Part shown: positions 16,501-29,330 of the stretch, in pieces
How positions within the stretch are numbered: the stretch's first letter is position 1
Layout: each line of letters starts with the position of its first letter
From: Mesaphorura yosii
Taxonomy: Eukaryota > Arthropoda > Collembola > Poduromorpha > Tullbergiidae
DNA length: 64,000 bases
Direction of reading: 5' to 3'
NCBI GenBank assembly: GCA_009869945.1
Contig: WIXG01000138.1
Location: 1 to 64,000, forward strand
Notes under the pieces: generated by a model
Databases searched by the model: none
Seen by the model: the letters and a program-made list of their open reading frames with translations, nothing else
What the model was told of the DNA's origin: nothing
Made by a program: the position numbers and the translations under genes

Positions 16501-19500
16501 TGCTTACCTCTCTCCTGCAGAGCGGCTTCCGGTCCCCGCTAAATGGGAGTGAAGGCATCATAAGTATCTTCTCAATTTGACTCTGCCAAACAAGAAAATT
16601 GGCACTTATTGTTATGAGCCATTAGATTTAAATCCCAAGTGCCCTAGTTGCTGCTTTCCTGCAGTTGTACACTTCTAATGTACTTACAGCTTCATAGAGA
16701 GGAACATCCCTCAAGTACACCAACGACCGCTCGCATTTAATAAGTTCTTGAGCCTCTTTCATTATTTTTGAGACGAGCCGCTCCAAACTGGTCTGCTCCT
16801 CAAATATACTCCTCGCCAGATTCAGCAGCAGCTGTAAATGGAAACAAATACGTCATCAAATCCGCTTTCACTTAAGCTTAAATGGGATTCATCTTTTCAT
16901 CTACAGTAAACGAATCACACCTATGAATTATAATTCCTGTCAATCAGGACCAGGACTGGCAGGGCCTTATTAATTCCGACTTTTCACACTCATATTTTAT
17001 GTCGAAGTTATCAAATTACGGGTTGTGTTGTGTAGATTTTGGAATTGTGCCATAGACTCATTCGTATTGGTTATTGCTTTCCCTTGTTCTCGAACGAAAT
17101 AAGGAAATTATTTCCAGAGATGAGGCCGAGTTGTAGCTTTACAAGCCTTTCTGATTAAATACATTCAGTGCCAGTACGGCACGGGAGCATCTTACCAGGC
17201 ACGACGGCACGAGTTACAAGTGTGAAATTTGTTAATTTAATGTGTTCGTATCATCAACACATTGTAGGGCGGAAGCAAAGAAATAATGCAATCCCGGTTG
17301 TCAACTTGATCACATGGATATATTTTCTCTGACAACATTTGTAAACAATGGCCCCACAATCCCTCTAACACCAAGATGAACGGTAAATGCTACTGTTATT
17401 TCCGTTTCTTGAAAGACGTACGAGATAAAGGAGGTTTCGATCTTTTCACGTGACCACCTCGTCCATCCAGTTCCATGCCCTCTTTCTTTCTTCAACTCCC
17501 TCTCACAGTATCCAACGAGTGGTTGACGGACTGCTGACTTATTTCACACACAGCGCGGTGGAAAGAAAAGAAGCGTGGGAAAGAGAGAAATAAGATCAAA
17601 TGCAGCATTGAAATGAACTTTCTGTTCAACACTGGAGCAATAGCACGCTTCAAGCATGCGGGATGAGGCTCTGAAAAGCGGAACGCATTTCCACTGTTTG
17701 TTAGCAAATCGCCAATTCTGCCTTGACGAGTATGAGAATTTTGCTAATGAATGATGGGCCGGCAGCTTCCAAAATGAAGCGCACTCAACTTCAGCTGGAA
17801 TGGCCCTTCAGTGGCTTCGTGCTGCTAATAAATACTTCTATGCAAAAGTGGTAAAAAACGAAAACTTGGCTGCCAGGATGAGAGAGGACACTTGACCAGA
17901 GTAAAGTATCAACTAATGTCGAGCACTCGTTCACCTGGATGGAAGGGAAAGCGTTAAGCCCCTTCGGGAGACTGGAACGTGTTTTTGTATTAGTCTGTTG
18001 TAAATTGGTTTTTGAGACTGTCACTTGACATGACCTTAAAGCTCGTTTACGCCTGAAGTTTGTTTGTGTGCTCACACGTCGCCACCACACAACTCGGCCG
18101 CACAGTAAACTGACTAAAGTTTTTCTAGTTAAATACATAATTACTTTCTTCCTGGCTTTAAGCAAGCGAAAGGAGCTCGCTTGCTCCTTTCTCCTCTTGT
18201 ACAAATATTGACTTTAGTTATTACGGCCAACACATGCGGAACGAAACGAGGCGATATGGAACATGAACATGGGATCGAGGAAAGGAAAGCGAAACATGGA
18301 AGGTTGACGAGATTCCTGCACGAGATTGACACCAAGCTGATATTGTTCTTTGTCTGCATTTTCGACTTTAGTCTTCGACTTCTCCGAAAACTTATTTACC
18401 TCCTGTGTAGCCTTTCGATTAGACAGACAAGGCAAGACAAGAGGACCGAGAGCCAACTGGAATCAAACCGGCTGAAGTATGACGCAGAAATTAGAATCTG
18501 CTTGAGTAGAGCGAATAATTAAAAATCTACCAGACAGACGCAGAAATCTTTCATTTGTACCCTGCAATAAATTCTAACTAATAGTCATGGGAGTTTCCAA
18601 TGCAAAGAAATCACTTCCTTCCGAACTCATGCGTAAGAAATTTATGACTGCAGATCGAAACTCCGAATTGCACAGCCACCGAAATGCTCCACACTCAATT
18701 TATTATTCGTAGCTTGTGGCAAGAACAAATAAATTTCAAATCTTGAAAGCATGTCTGTCCCAAATGCTTTATTAACTGAATTGAAATGAGTCCCCAAAGC
18801 GTCAGGCGTCCTACATTCGAAATCTGAGTGTCCTTCCTAACACGAGACGTGCAAGAGGGAAGTCATTCTGTCGAGACGCTCGACTTACCTGATTTCTCCG
18901 GTACTCGGCTACAGATGTTTCAAACAATTGCGCATTTTGTATTCCAATCCCACAGAATATCAGATAGCGCTGAAATACCTGAAGGCAATCGAAAAAATTG
19001 GAAATGAAAAAGTCGGTCTTTGGATTCTGGAGCCACTCGGCTCATAAATTCAATGTGACATACACTTTAGATAGGCACAGAGGAACTTACTTCTATGTCT
19101 TCGCTGGTAAAATGTTGGTCACCAGTCTTCTTATTGATAACTTGAGCCACGCCAATAACGTCACCTTCATTATTGCAAATTGGAAGGGCGAGGATACTCG
19201 TCGTCTTGTAACCAGTTTGCGTATCAACCTCCTGATTAAATCTTGAGTCCTTTGGATAAAATTTATGGGTTCGGATTTCATGCATTTTAATTGTATATTA
19301 TTCCGGTCTAATCCGAAAGCGCTAAACTCACCTTGTAAGCATCCTTAATATTAACAATCTCTTTGGTTTGAGCGACATGGCCTGCAATTCCAATTCCAAA
19401 TGGGATACGAATTTCTTCAAAGTTGGCCCGTGTGAGTGCCTCCTCCACAACTGCAAAGAAAATCAGTCGAATTTTAGTGGCCGTGGCCTCAATTAGCTTT

Positions 19501-22189
19501 AATCTTGAGAAAGGTCGGATCCGGATTAAGCAGAAAGTCAGAACTTCTGGGATTTGCAGCTTATCCCCCTTTCTGTGGTCACAAATCGGGCCATACAATG
19601 TTTGGTCTTCCTCTTGCACCAATGCTTAGTAGAAATATACAGCTTATGATAATGTCAGATCTCTTGATGTTCAATTAAAAAATCATTTCTTGTCTTAAAG
19701 AAACACTAGCTCAATCTACTGGGGTGACTATTACCGCAGTTGAAGTGAGTATAAACAAAACTAGGTGTAACCAGTCAAGTTCAATAGAAGATTAGAACTA
19801 TCAAGTATCAATCATTATCAACGCGTCAATTACTCAGGTTAAACCAGTTGTATATTGGAAAGCAAAATTTATTTCATTGCTTGTAACCCTGGCTCTAACG
19901 TTCCAATGGTACAAGTCGCGAAACTTCAAACTTGCAGAAGAGATTCATTCGAGTTCCGTCCTCTCTCTTTTCCAGTCAGTCTTGCAGTAGACGTCGGTGT
20001 GGTCAGTCAGATTTAAAGTTGTGCGTATAATTAATTATTTCTTCGTCGTTTCAGTCATTCTCAGTCACTGTTTGGCTTTCTAAGCACAAGTAAGTCAGTT
20101 TGCTCACAGATTGGCAGTGAATAACCGAGTAATAATTATATCTGTCCCTATCTCTCAATGACTTTCTAGAGTGGATTCATCTTCCTAGTACTCATGGCTA
20201 GTAACAATAATGCTCTTGCTACCTCCAAGTCGGATGGTCCAGCTAGATCCACGATGGCTTCCCCATCAAGTGATACTGAGGTCTTGTTTAAGCAATCTGG
20301 TCAGCAGCTGGGCCTTTCTACATCAACTGGTGATCTGCACATTAACTATGCTATTGGCTCAGGCTATGCTTCCGATGGTGAAACAATCACGAAGTAAGTG
20401 AACTCTGTCAATCCGTCAGTAACGTGCCATTGAGTTGGTTGTATTAAGAGTTAAGTTAATTTCTCCCTTGGCTCTGAAGGAAAAAGAAAACTCTACCCGG
20501 TCTAGTTGGTAGCCGTCCATTTACTGCCATTGAAAGTGCTGTCACCTTGTGCAAGTCTATGGCGATGACGGACATTGCTGGTGCTGAGGCTGAGGCTACT
20601 ACGGGTGGGAAAAATGGCTTCACTGATATTCCAACTTATGTTGGCGCCTATACTGCCTCTGCATCAACTATGTCGTTGGATCGTGCTAATTCTGCCGAGT
20701 CAGTTAGTGTTCAGTTTGTCGAAAATCAATGAACACTGTATGTATGCACGTAATTACCAAATGCTGTTAGTGAATCATGCTGTAAAAGATTAATAAAAAA
20801 TAAGTTGCTAAATGATAATGAAAGTTCTTGTGTGGATTCTGTGGATGTACTTTCAGTCCTTGATCTAAATTAAGTTCCAAATCCAAAAGGTCGATTAAGA
20901 GTTTAGTTAATTTAACGATGGTGGCGCATTTGCTCTTGCTTTTTTAAGCTTAAACTAAAGAATGGTGTAGGTGATTTAGTTCTAAGGGAAACACTTTACA
21001 CGTCTTACCTGAATCCACGGTCACGTCAAACAACTTTGCCACCAAATACCGCTGTTCATGTGGTCCACGTGCTAGGAACAGACTGCACCGATCCGCTTGA
21101 GTTAGATAGCCTACATTGACCAGGATTTTATGACAGAGTATATCGATATTCAGTTCATTAGAAATGTCCTTGACGAGTTCAATGAACAGTTCATTCTCGC
21201 CCAACTGTTCCAGTCTGCTGACGACAGATTCCGAAATTGTGCTTTGTCGTCTTGACGGAATATCGACACTTCCGCTGCAAATGCTCATGCTGTGATTTCG
21301 ACCACCAGTGTCCACTCCGCTCATTACTCCTCCCGTGCCAGCAGCAGCAGCTGCAAGCGACTCTGATGGGCTTGGTGTGCTGGTTTTTGCTGCACCACCT
21401 GAACTTCCGCCCATAATGATGTTATCCCCGCAGTAACTTCCACGTTGCTTGGAGGGCGAAGTTGCTGTAGATGATAACCAAGACTGAAAGCGATCGGACG
21501 TGATTGAATTACGCTTTGATTTGGTACAATGTAGTGCTGCAATCTCTTCATCCGTCAGTCCGGCTAACGTGGTTGCTGACGGCCTCGGGGAAGTGCTTGT
21601 GAGAATAGGAATATTGCCGGATGAGGATCCACATATAGAGTTACGGCAATCTTCTCGCGTCGTGCTGCCCACAGAAGAATTTGCTTCTCCGCTGGCGGTG
21701 TCCGAAATGGTGATGGTGTCTGTAGCATGGCTCTTGGTAGAGGTGGCCGAGGGGATTCTGTTGTGCCGTCTTGTGCTGCCGCTACTATTGTGATTATTGT
21801 GACTGTCCTTAATATTATTATTGTTAAGAATCCTCTTATTGGAGTTAGGCACATCTTCACCCAAGTCAACAACCGAACTCTGGAAAGTGCTGGAGGTGTT
21901 TTTATTTGGACGTAGTTGCAGCTGATGGTCGGTTAGCCTCTGAACGAGTTCGGAAGGCGCCTTCTCTTCAATCCATTGGAGTATAAACTCTGGATGAGAT
22001 TCGAGATAACTTTCAATGGACCCCAGTTGTTGCTGTTCTGGGGTCGAGGTTGTGCCCGACGCAGGCGTGAAAGATGAAATTGTTGGATGCATTGTGTCTG
22101 TAGTAACTGGCATCATTATGGAATCAAATTCTTCATCTACATCGCTCGGCTGGTCCAAGTTAATAGTTCCAAGCCTGCTTGGACCGAGC
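4550..22189 (-). CDS. Pde6: cGMP-specific 3',5'-cyclic phosphodiesterase, Pde6/PDE5 type (5' exon not secured)
   Basis: Hydrolyses cGMP to GMP. Twenty exons join in frame (1236 residues from the first full codon): 21009-22189, 19332-19450, 19091-19249, 18889-18978, 16688-16831, 16508-16582, 14148-14186, 13937-14068, 13573-13767, 13336-13438, 11890-12016, 11528-11633, 8505-8648, 7614-7717, 7459-7534, 7211-7364, 6122-6267, 5948-6031, 5005-5155, 4550-4932. A Ser/Thr/Asn-rich leader (about 1-320) precedes GAF-A (NKxnD motif in 19091-19249), GAF-B and the HD catalytic domain. Catalytic His842 and metal ligands His846, His882, Asp883 and Asp993 are present, with the cGMP-contacting Gln at 1046. The segment ending in GLTWIDHD and the later TTLNCN match insect Pde6 better than PDE11. 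The last four residues are CRIC, a CaaX-like prenylation signal. The first exon opens at an acceptor, so the start codon is upstream. Confidence 0.9.
8649..11527. other. Pde6 intron, 2.9 kb
   Basis: Lies between the exon carrying the first catalytic His motif and the exon before it. Only short frames occur on either strand. No repeat, RNA gene or coding signal is visible. Confidence 0.6.
12017..13335. other. Pde6 intron, 1.3 kb
   Basis: Separates the end of GAF-B from the linker to the catalytic domain. I see nothing else in it. Confidence 0.6.
14187..16507. other. Pde6 intron, 2.3 kb
   Basis: Precedes the 39-base exon 14148-14186. The open frames at 15340-15684 on both strands overlap one another and have no conserved content or convincing splice context. 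Confidence 0.55.
16832..18888. other. Pde6 intron, 2.1 kb
   Basis: Lies between the end of GAF-A and the start of GAF-B. Overlapping frames at 17791-18522 on both strands look like chance. No gene seen. Confidence 0.55.
19970..20005 (+). promoter_or_regulatory. Possible Inr/DPE core promoter of the nested gene
   Basis: An initiator-like string has its A at 19974. At +28 lies GGTCA (20001-20005), which fits the arthropod DPE consensus RGWYV. It sits upstream of a probable non-coding first exon that ends at a donor at 20090. Inference from motif spacing only. Confidence 0.25.
20194..20732 (+). CDS. Unrecognised 150-residue protein, nested in a Pde6 intron on the opposite strand
   Basis: Two coding exons, 20194-20393 and 20480-20732, join in phase (AA|G) with a donor GTAAGTG and an acceptor after TCTGAAG. 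They give 150 residues and a TGA. A further 80-base intron (20090-20169) probably lies in the leader. An AATAAA follows the stop by about 60 bases. The protein begins [20 protein letters not shown]. It is rich in Ser, Thr, Ala and Gly, has one Lys cluster at the splice junction, and shows no signal peptide, membrane segment or domain I recognise. The whole unit lies in the intron between Pde6 exons 21009-22189 and 19332-19450, so sense and antisense transcription overlap. I cannot assign a function. The complete set of gene signals argues for a real gene. Confidence 0.65.
20792..20797 (+). terminator. poly(A) signal of the nested gene
   Basis: AATAAA about 60 bases past the TGA at 20730-20732. 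Confidence 0.55.
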
Positions 22190-23006
22190 CTGTAAACAAA
22201 AGAGCAATTGATTTAGCTCATGTATTAGGTTCAGGTCCATAAATCAAAACATATTCCGGCCATTTAATGAATAAATTATATCTTCAGGAGAAACAATTTT
22301 TGTGGAAAATTGCTCTTGCAACATTGCACAATTGGCAATAGGGAGGTATTCAAAGAGGTATTTGCTGCAAAAACGTGCGAAAAGGAATAGAATAATTGAA
22401 TTTAATGAAAAAGAGGAACTCGAGAAATGGAAAGATGAAATTCATTTGGGAATTCGTTTTTCTTTTCTCCTCATTTTTGTTGCTGTTTTATGCCTTCTCT
22501 TGAATGGATTTTCCATTCCTGTTCAAAATGCATTATGCTCAACAGTGGTACTTTCTCCGCCATCGTACTTTAACATTTCTGTTGTGCGCTGTGTTTCCTT
22601 TTCTCCGAGGAGTTTTGTCATGGAATATTGCCATGATACAACTCGAATAATGATACTTTTGCGAATTATAGCTCCTATCATGTCATGATGCTGATTCCTT
22701 GCTGATGATGCAGGTCAGGCTGCAAAATTCGGAAGTCGTATGTATGAGGAAACATTTCGTAGGTCCATTACATGCCGCACATGACTCTGGCGTAGCGGGC
22801 GGAATCGCGAATCATGCTGCATTCCGTATTATCATTTCATTTTATTACAACTGTACACGAAAAGTTGGGATATTCTGAAACACACATTGTTCGAGTGCAC
22901 TACCGAAATCACGTACACATTTACTTTCTTCCTTTCCTTCTCACACTTGGCTACCTGCTCTCTACACGATTCGTTCCTGATCTCACCGACGTGTTTGCCT
23001 GACTAC

Positions 23007-23300
23007 CCGTGCCCACAAAAGAGAAGTCCGACAGATGATGATGATGTGCAAACGGCGGAGGAGCTATCATCATCAATTCTTCCACTTGGACCCACATCCG
23101 CGTTGCTTTTATTATGTGCGAGCTCAGTCTCCTGTAATGTCGTACATATTGCTTGCGGTGGTCGTTCAATCACGGACCCCACAGAAGATGTGAGTAGCAA
23201 CGTTGTGTTCTCTGATGTGATGAGCTGTGATGGGAGTCGCAAATTCTCCGCGGCAAAGTTTGTTATTTCGGCCTTCCCGGATTTCGAGAATCGAGCAACT
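23007..23300 (-). other. Candidate upstream coding exon of Pde6
   Basis: A minus-strand frame stays open for about 120 codons and ends at a possible donor (GG|GTAGTC at 23001-23006). Its phase fits the acceptor at 22190 exactly. The encoded stretch is Ser/Thr/Asp-rich, like the known N-terminal leader of this gene. There is no in-frame ATG, the donor is weak, and the opposite strand is also open here, so this is only a candidate. Confidence 0.2.
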
Positions 23301-25170
23301 AGAATTTCAGGAGTGTAAATGCGAGATGAAATTTCAGCTTGAGCAACTCAAGCGATGGAATTCGCGAACACAAAATATTATGATCCTGTTTCGAAGTAGT
23401 ACGTATTTATATTTCGATATGCAACAGGGCCAGTATGAAATATCGGACCCATTTCTGCGTACCAAATCATTTACTATGCCTGCTGCTAAACTTTCACCTG
23501 CTCCTAAATAAAGCAAGACATTCAAACACCATTCATTGTCGGGTGTTATTGATACTGTTAAACTATAAGTCGGGTTTGCTATCGCGAAATAAAGTCAAGA
23601 TTATCATACAAATTCTTCTAGATGCAGGAAGGTCAGACCCCGTACATGCTGTGGTTACGGAATTTGCTACCGCCAAGGGAAATCATGCTCGTTACAATTC
23701 CAGACACAATTTACATTTGTATTTTTCCCAGAATAATGTGCGCAACATGTTTACATAACACGGAAGGCAAAATATTTGCTTTGGTGGTGGAGCCAAGATG
23801 CCAAGGCGCCAGCCAGATGGGTTTTCGGGTTTAATTAAAACACAATTTTGGTTCCAATGTATACTACCATTCTGACAGATGCGGGATGCTAGCTTGAAGC
23901 AATTTCATCTGCCGTTGACGGGAGTACCAAAAGCTGAACCACAGCTTGAACCACGCACAAGAAAGTCAGACTCGCGTACTACACGCCGTACTTGTCCTGT
24001 TCTTAATCCTGACGGGCAGCAAGAAGGTCAAGAATTATGGCACGGTAGATGAAGCAGAAATTTTGCTTACAAGTGTAATAAGCCCACACTTTTTACTATC
24101 GCAGGAAAGATACTGCTATACCACAATAATAGATAAGAGTGGGTAAACAGAAATATATCTTGAAGTGGCATACAAAGCTTGATCACAATGCGCCGAGGGT
24201 GAAATCGCCCGAATAATCCAAGTCCAAATGCACTGCAATATCCTCAGAACAACAGACAACAAAACAACAAGATGATAATAATGATAATGGGAAAATGTCA
24301 AGCTTGGGATGTGTCCTTATGTCGGCTTCGTGCTCTACGTATCTCATTCAGTGTGTACTTGCCCAATACTACTCGAAGTCACAGTAAGAAAGCATAAGGA
24401 AAGCGGAAAGAATGAACCAGATTAAGAGCAAAGGCGATGCAAGTGGTGGAAGAGGATGCTATTTACCGTTGGCTAAAGGAACCCATGAAAGAGAAAGAGG
24501 AACCATCCGCATTATTGTAGCACAGTGACGTCATGTCGTGGTCCAATTTTCAGAGCAAATGTACGAGGAGCACTTTCATCGCGAATATAAAGTCGGGCCG
24601 TTCTATTCGCGTGCAAAAAATATGGTGCGAGGAAAGCCCAAAGTAGTCGCTCACATTAATAAATATTACGAGCTCGAACGCTGCCACCAGCACCAAGAGT
24701 GCCTGGTTCAATAAACAGGACGCAGACGATAAGAATGAAAGCGGACCGACTAGCTTCTAATTTTGATTTCTGAAAACGTAACAGAGCAGAGGTGGGAGCT
24801 GGCAACTGACAAATAGCCACTCATTAAACACTAATTACCGAGTAAGTGCTTTCAAAAAGAGGGGAGAAAATGGTCCAGTGGGGCCCGCACACGTGGGGAA
24901 ATGCGCCGCTTCCGCGGTGAGGAGCCTTTACACTTTACACTTTCCAAGGCGCACGAATCGGAACTCGGCACAATGTCGTCGCTCTTTCTTTTTATTTATA
25001 TTTGTGACGTTGAGATCGCAGGATGTGTCGCGACGCTATGCCATACAAGATTTGGAGGATGAATTGCGGATGTGGAGAAGGAGCTTACAACCTTGTTTAC
25101 TAACTGGCTGAGTCGCATGCTGAGAAGCATAAAAGTGAAAGCGACTTTCATTTAGTGCTCCAAATCCGAG

Positions 25171-25353
25171 TCAGCGAGAAATGAGAGCAGGCAGAAACAA
25201 TAAAAGCATAACCAGTAAAAGTAAAATGTTCATAGGAAACTCCGCTGGCTGAACTGCTGGTTCAGCTACTCTTACTTTTACATCTTCTGAAACGGTTACA
25301 GTTAAGAGAGTGACTTGAAATACGAGGAGAACGGTAGTACAGGAGACTCGCAT
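25171..25353 (-). CDS. 60-residue open frame with signal peptide and hydrophobic tail
   Basis: ATG (25351-25353) to TGA, single exon. Residues 1-22 look like a secretion signal (MRVSCTTVLLVFQVTLLTVT). A short charged stretch (EDVKVRVAEPAVQPAEFP) follows, then an uninterrupted hydrophobic tail (ILLLLVMLLLFLPALI) closing with SR and the stop. That layout fits either a tiny GPI-anchored peptide or a peptide with two membrane segments. I recognise no family. There is no clear poly(A) signal close by, and a frame this short could be chance. Confidence 0.3.
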   Translation of the reverse strand: MRVSCTTVLLVFQVTLLTVTVSEDVKVRVAEPAVQPAEFPMNILLLLVMLLLFLPALISR

Positions 25354-28300
25354 CTCAACCAGGCTCGTCTATACATGGATAAGAGCGAAGAATCGATCTC
25401 TGTGACCTATTCTTGGAAATGGATGTAACTCTTCCCTCTTTCGCTTCGCTCGGCATCTAGATCCAGATGTACTTTTGTGAGGAATTATCAGTTTATAATT
25501 AAATCAGCTGAGCTGGATCATGAGTGGTTTCTCTCACTTGGTCAGATAGAAGCATGCGAAAGTTGAAGTGAGCCAAGCTAACCAATCCACAACTTGCGAA
25601 TGCCTACCGAGATAAATCTCATGAGATATCCCCGTCAAAAGTCACTTCCATCACGCTACGCCACGAACCGAGTACGGAGGGCATGCCACGAATATCTCGG
25701 CTAGTCAATTACTGAAGATTCGTGCTCTTGGCGTTCGGAGTGTGGGCATGTTAACACAAAATTGTGAAATTGCTTCTCAGTTTCCATGCCCTGCACGGGA
25801 GGAGATGGCGCGTCAATTATGGCACCGAGTTCCCGCTCCAGTCGCGCGTAGCGCGTACGCGTACAGTGCATGAACGTGAGTCAAGTCATAATTAGAAAAC
25901 TATGTTCTGTCACACTGGACACTCTGCTCTGTTCTGAAAGTTGGGTGTAATTGGAGTAGGAACAATTCACGACTGTCACGTAATCCCACATAATTGCGCG
26001 CATCACGTTGGTGGAACATTTCTGTTCCCTAGATTAAAATTGACAGTTATAAACCTCACAAAGTATCAGTACCAGTGAAGAGGAAATCGTGGTCATGTCA
26101 CACATTTTACATTAGATTTTTCTGGATCGTGATGGCGAAATGCTGTTGCACCAGATCCAATTATAATCCCACATTAACCTTATTCGGGTCAAGACTCACT
26201 GTGCGAATGCGCGTGGGCAGCTTCCCATAAATGATGCATGAAACGCCAACACCGTTTAAAACTGACAGTAGCACGAATTATTCATGCTCGACAAGTTTGT
26301 CGCTCCCAAACGATAGAGGAGAGCCTTTCAACATTTAATCGAAAAGCGAGTTTTTATTGCGAATTTTGGCTTCTGAGCTAATTTCTTGTCCATACCTCTG
26401 ACGTTGCGTGCTTGCAACTTTGTAATAATTTATCGTCACAGATTAGAGTATTGGATGAAAGTATTTGCTTGCCGTCAAAGTCAAAGAGGCAGTCTTGATG
26501 ACATTGCAGGTCAATGCGTGCAAAGCAGTTTCACTCACTAAAGAGTGGATAACGCGAGTTGGGTAGTATTTTTATGGCACGAACATATGACATCTTGACT
26601 GTTGACACTTTTACTATCAAGTAACGTAATTTCTTGAGCACATGTCGGCATAATGTGAAAGTGATGAGAAGTTGTAAATAAACACAGAGGGTAGGCCAGC
26701 CAACACAAGCCGTGTCGACGCATTAATTTTATGTCATCGCAAGACAGCACGCGTAAGAATTTTACTGCTTCGTGTGCGCTACGCTAAGAGAAAGCGTGTA
26801 AAGCTTAAGAGTAAAGAATTCGCTATACGTGGCAAAATTCATTCACTGGCAAAACATTTTCAACGCGCATTTCAATGCCAGGGACTTGAAGTTGTCTGAC
26901 TTTAAAACAACAACTACTTAAGAGCCGGAAATTGCATTGCTCATCTTTTGCAAATAAAAACTCAGAGATCATGCTCTTAATTAGAGTGCTCCTAATTAAA
27001 ATTCATGCGTGCAACATCCGCGTGCCCAGCGGCTGTGGGAAAGATTCCTCCGAATTAAGGAGCTCCATCCACATTTGCATGTGAAAAGCATAAATTAAGA
27101 TGAGAGGTGAATTTACTACCTATCTCTTCTAGCTAACTTTCTTTGACGAAGTTCAATTTTCCCATGCTCTCGTTTAAATAAGCTTTCTAGCGTGCGAAAT
27201 CGAGATTACTTTCTTTGTTTGGTCTCTAACATAAATATTCATCACATTCACTTGGCATTTCCACATGCGGCGGCCGATTCATCTGGCAATTATTTTCAGA
27301 AAAGTTTCTGCGCGTTAAGCGGCTTGTCCCTGCACTGGCGAAGAGTGAAAGCGGCCGACTTTAAATTGTCAAGTGGTTCACGGCTGCGAGTTTTTATTTC
27401 GCGAAGAAAGTTTATTTTAGATTATCTTCTCAAGATGGGAAAGAAGTTGCCAGGTAATGAACTTTTGTTCTTTTTCCTGCCACTTGATTTGTTTCTGTGG
27501 CTTAATCTTTTCGACTCAAAGTAACTCGGCCTAGATTGAAGGCTGTAGACTGGCGACTTGGACGAGAAGAGGTGGATTGTTTTATCTCAATATAGCCTGC
27601 TGCACGATTAACTGAAAGTGAAATCAATCAACGACAAAACATTGCCGTCATTGTCCGAGCTGTCACTTAATGAAAATTTCCCCGAAATCCGACAGAATGA
27701 AGCGTCCAATGGGCATTGATTGTAAGGCTAGAGTTCATCGTGAAAATGCTGCTTCTTATCTCCCGGTTTGGCATCGCACTCACATGTCAATTACTTTTCT
27801 ACAGCTGCAAGATAAATGAGCGCTGACACATGACAACAAAGCAAGGCAAACAATAGCTTCTGCTACCAGGATGACAAGAGAACATGACATAAATTTGATA
27901 ATAAAAGATGTATTCTGTCTATACTCGAGCATAACATGTGTACTCTGCACTCACCTTATTATTAATGGAAAAATATTCAATACAACATCTTACATCAACA
28001 ATTCCTCAAAGAGAGAGCAGAATATGTGGAGAGACGAGACCCGGGCGCCTAAACTGACTGACTTTCACATTCCACGCGGAAGACACGGTAAGGACGAAAG
28101 TGCGTAACGCGAGTAAACTTCAAGAACGCAGCACGCAGTTTTATGAAAGGAGCGGAGACGCGACAAAAGCGTGCACTTTACCGTTGCGCATAATTCGAGA
28201 AAACATGTGTCCAGCTCACCGCTGTCACTCGAGATTGCCATTTATTGATATAGCGAAAGTGCGAGCGATTGATGAGGTTTCGTGTTTCGTGTTGTTGAGT

Positions 28301-29105
28301 GCATGTTTTATTTGATTTGATTAGCGCACGAAGCCACTGTGTTTCCTTTTCGTATGGTCTCAGTCGCCGTTCCACTTACTATCAGTAAAGCAAGTGGGCA
28401 GGCGTCTAGAAATGAGCCAATTTTCCAGCAGCAGAATACAGTTACATTTATCAATTATCTTTAATTCACTTTCTCTCGTCCACTCCACCCGTCAGCCTAC
28501 ATTACGTTGTGTTGGTGGCAGCGGTGCTTTCGCTTATCGAAAGCCATTCACCCGACAGCTGCCCTCGCGTGTAGTGTGATATGAGATAATGGGCAGCCAT
28601 AAACATGAAAACCAACATCTATAATTCAATAATATTATTAACCAACCATTTACCGATAAGCACGCCGTAAATATGTTGCGACGACCAGAGTGTGACGGGA
28701 AAGGAAAATTACCAACGTCATTTAATTGTATCATTTAACTCCGATCCAACAATGAAAGTGAAAATGGGAGTCCATTTTGATAAGTGCCAAACATAATGAC
28801 CTACTTCGATTGAATCTGGCTTCTAACCGAATTCTTTGCGTGAAGCAGGGCGGAAAAGAAATCGTAACCCAGCGGAGTCGTCAAATTGAATTGGTCAGTT
28901 ACAATCACTTCATAGTTATTGAGACTCGTAAATCGTTGTCATTTCACAACATTTTACAATGCCATGACCCGTAATAAATTTAGCCGGAATCGCTCCCTCT
29001 AAAGCTGGACAAGCACAAAAGTAACGCACATGAACCAGAGGAAAGGCTCGGCGCAGAAACGCAAGCATTGGTCATACATAACTTTATTTTATTGATATAA
29101 TAACA

Positions 29106-29330
29106 TTAGATTACAGTGCGCGTTGCAGTATTCAAACACAATTTGCTGCGTCGTCGCCGTCTTGTCACTTCCTCTTTGTACAATTTTACCGCATTCACTC
29201 CCTTCAGTTCTGTTTCTTTTGATGTTTTGTGCAAAAGACGTGTTGTGCCTCTTATTGTTTTAATGTAATCGAATTTTTGTCTCTGTTGTTTTGTAACACC
29301 GGAAATGTTTGTACTTGTGAGAAATCCCAT
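29106..29330 (-). CDS. 74-codon open frame, basic, followed by two AATAAA
   Basis: ATG at 29330 to TAA at 29106, single exon. The product is basic and ends with a run of five Arg (TRRRRRSK) before the C-terminus. Two overlapping AATAAA signals lie 13-23 bases after the stop (29083-29093), the spacing of a transcript end. No family recognised. It could equally be the 3' end of a non-coding transcript. Confidence 0.2.
   Translation of the reverse strand: MGFLTSTNISGVTKQQRQKFDYIKTIRGTTRLLHKTSKETELKGVNAVKLYKEEVTRRRRRSKLCLNTATRTVI

Noticed and set aside
4550-22189. Calling the phosphodiesterase PDE11
   Set aside because: The first impression was PDE11, but the C-terminal segments ([26 protein letters not shown]) and the terminal CaaX-like motif agree with insect Pde6.
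22887-23318. 143-codon plus-strand frame
   Set aside because: Starts at TTG, no convincing splice or poly(A) context, and the opposite strand is open over the same bases.
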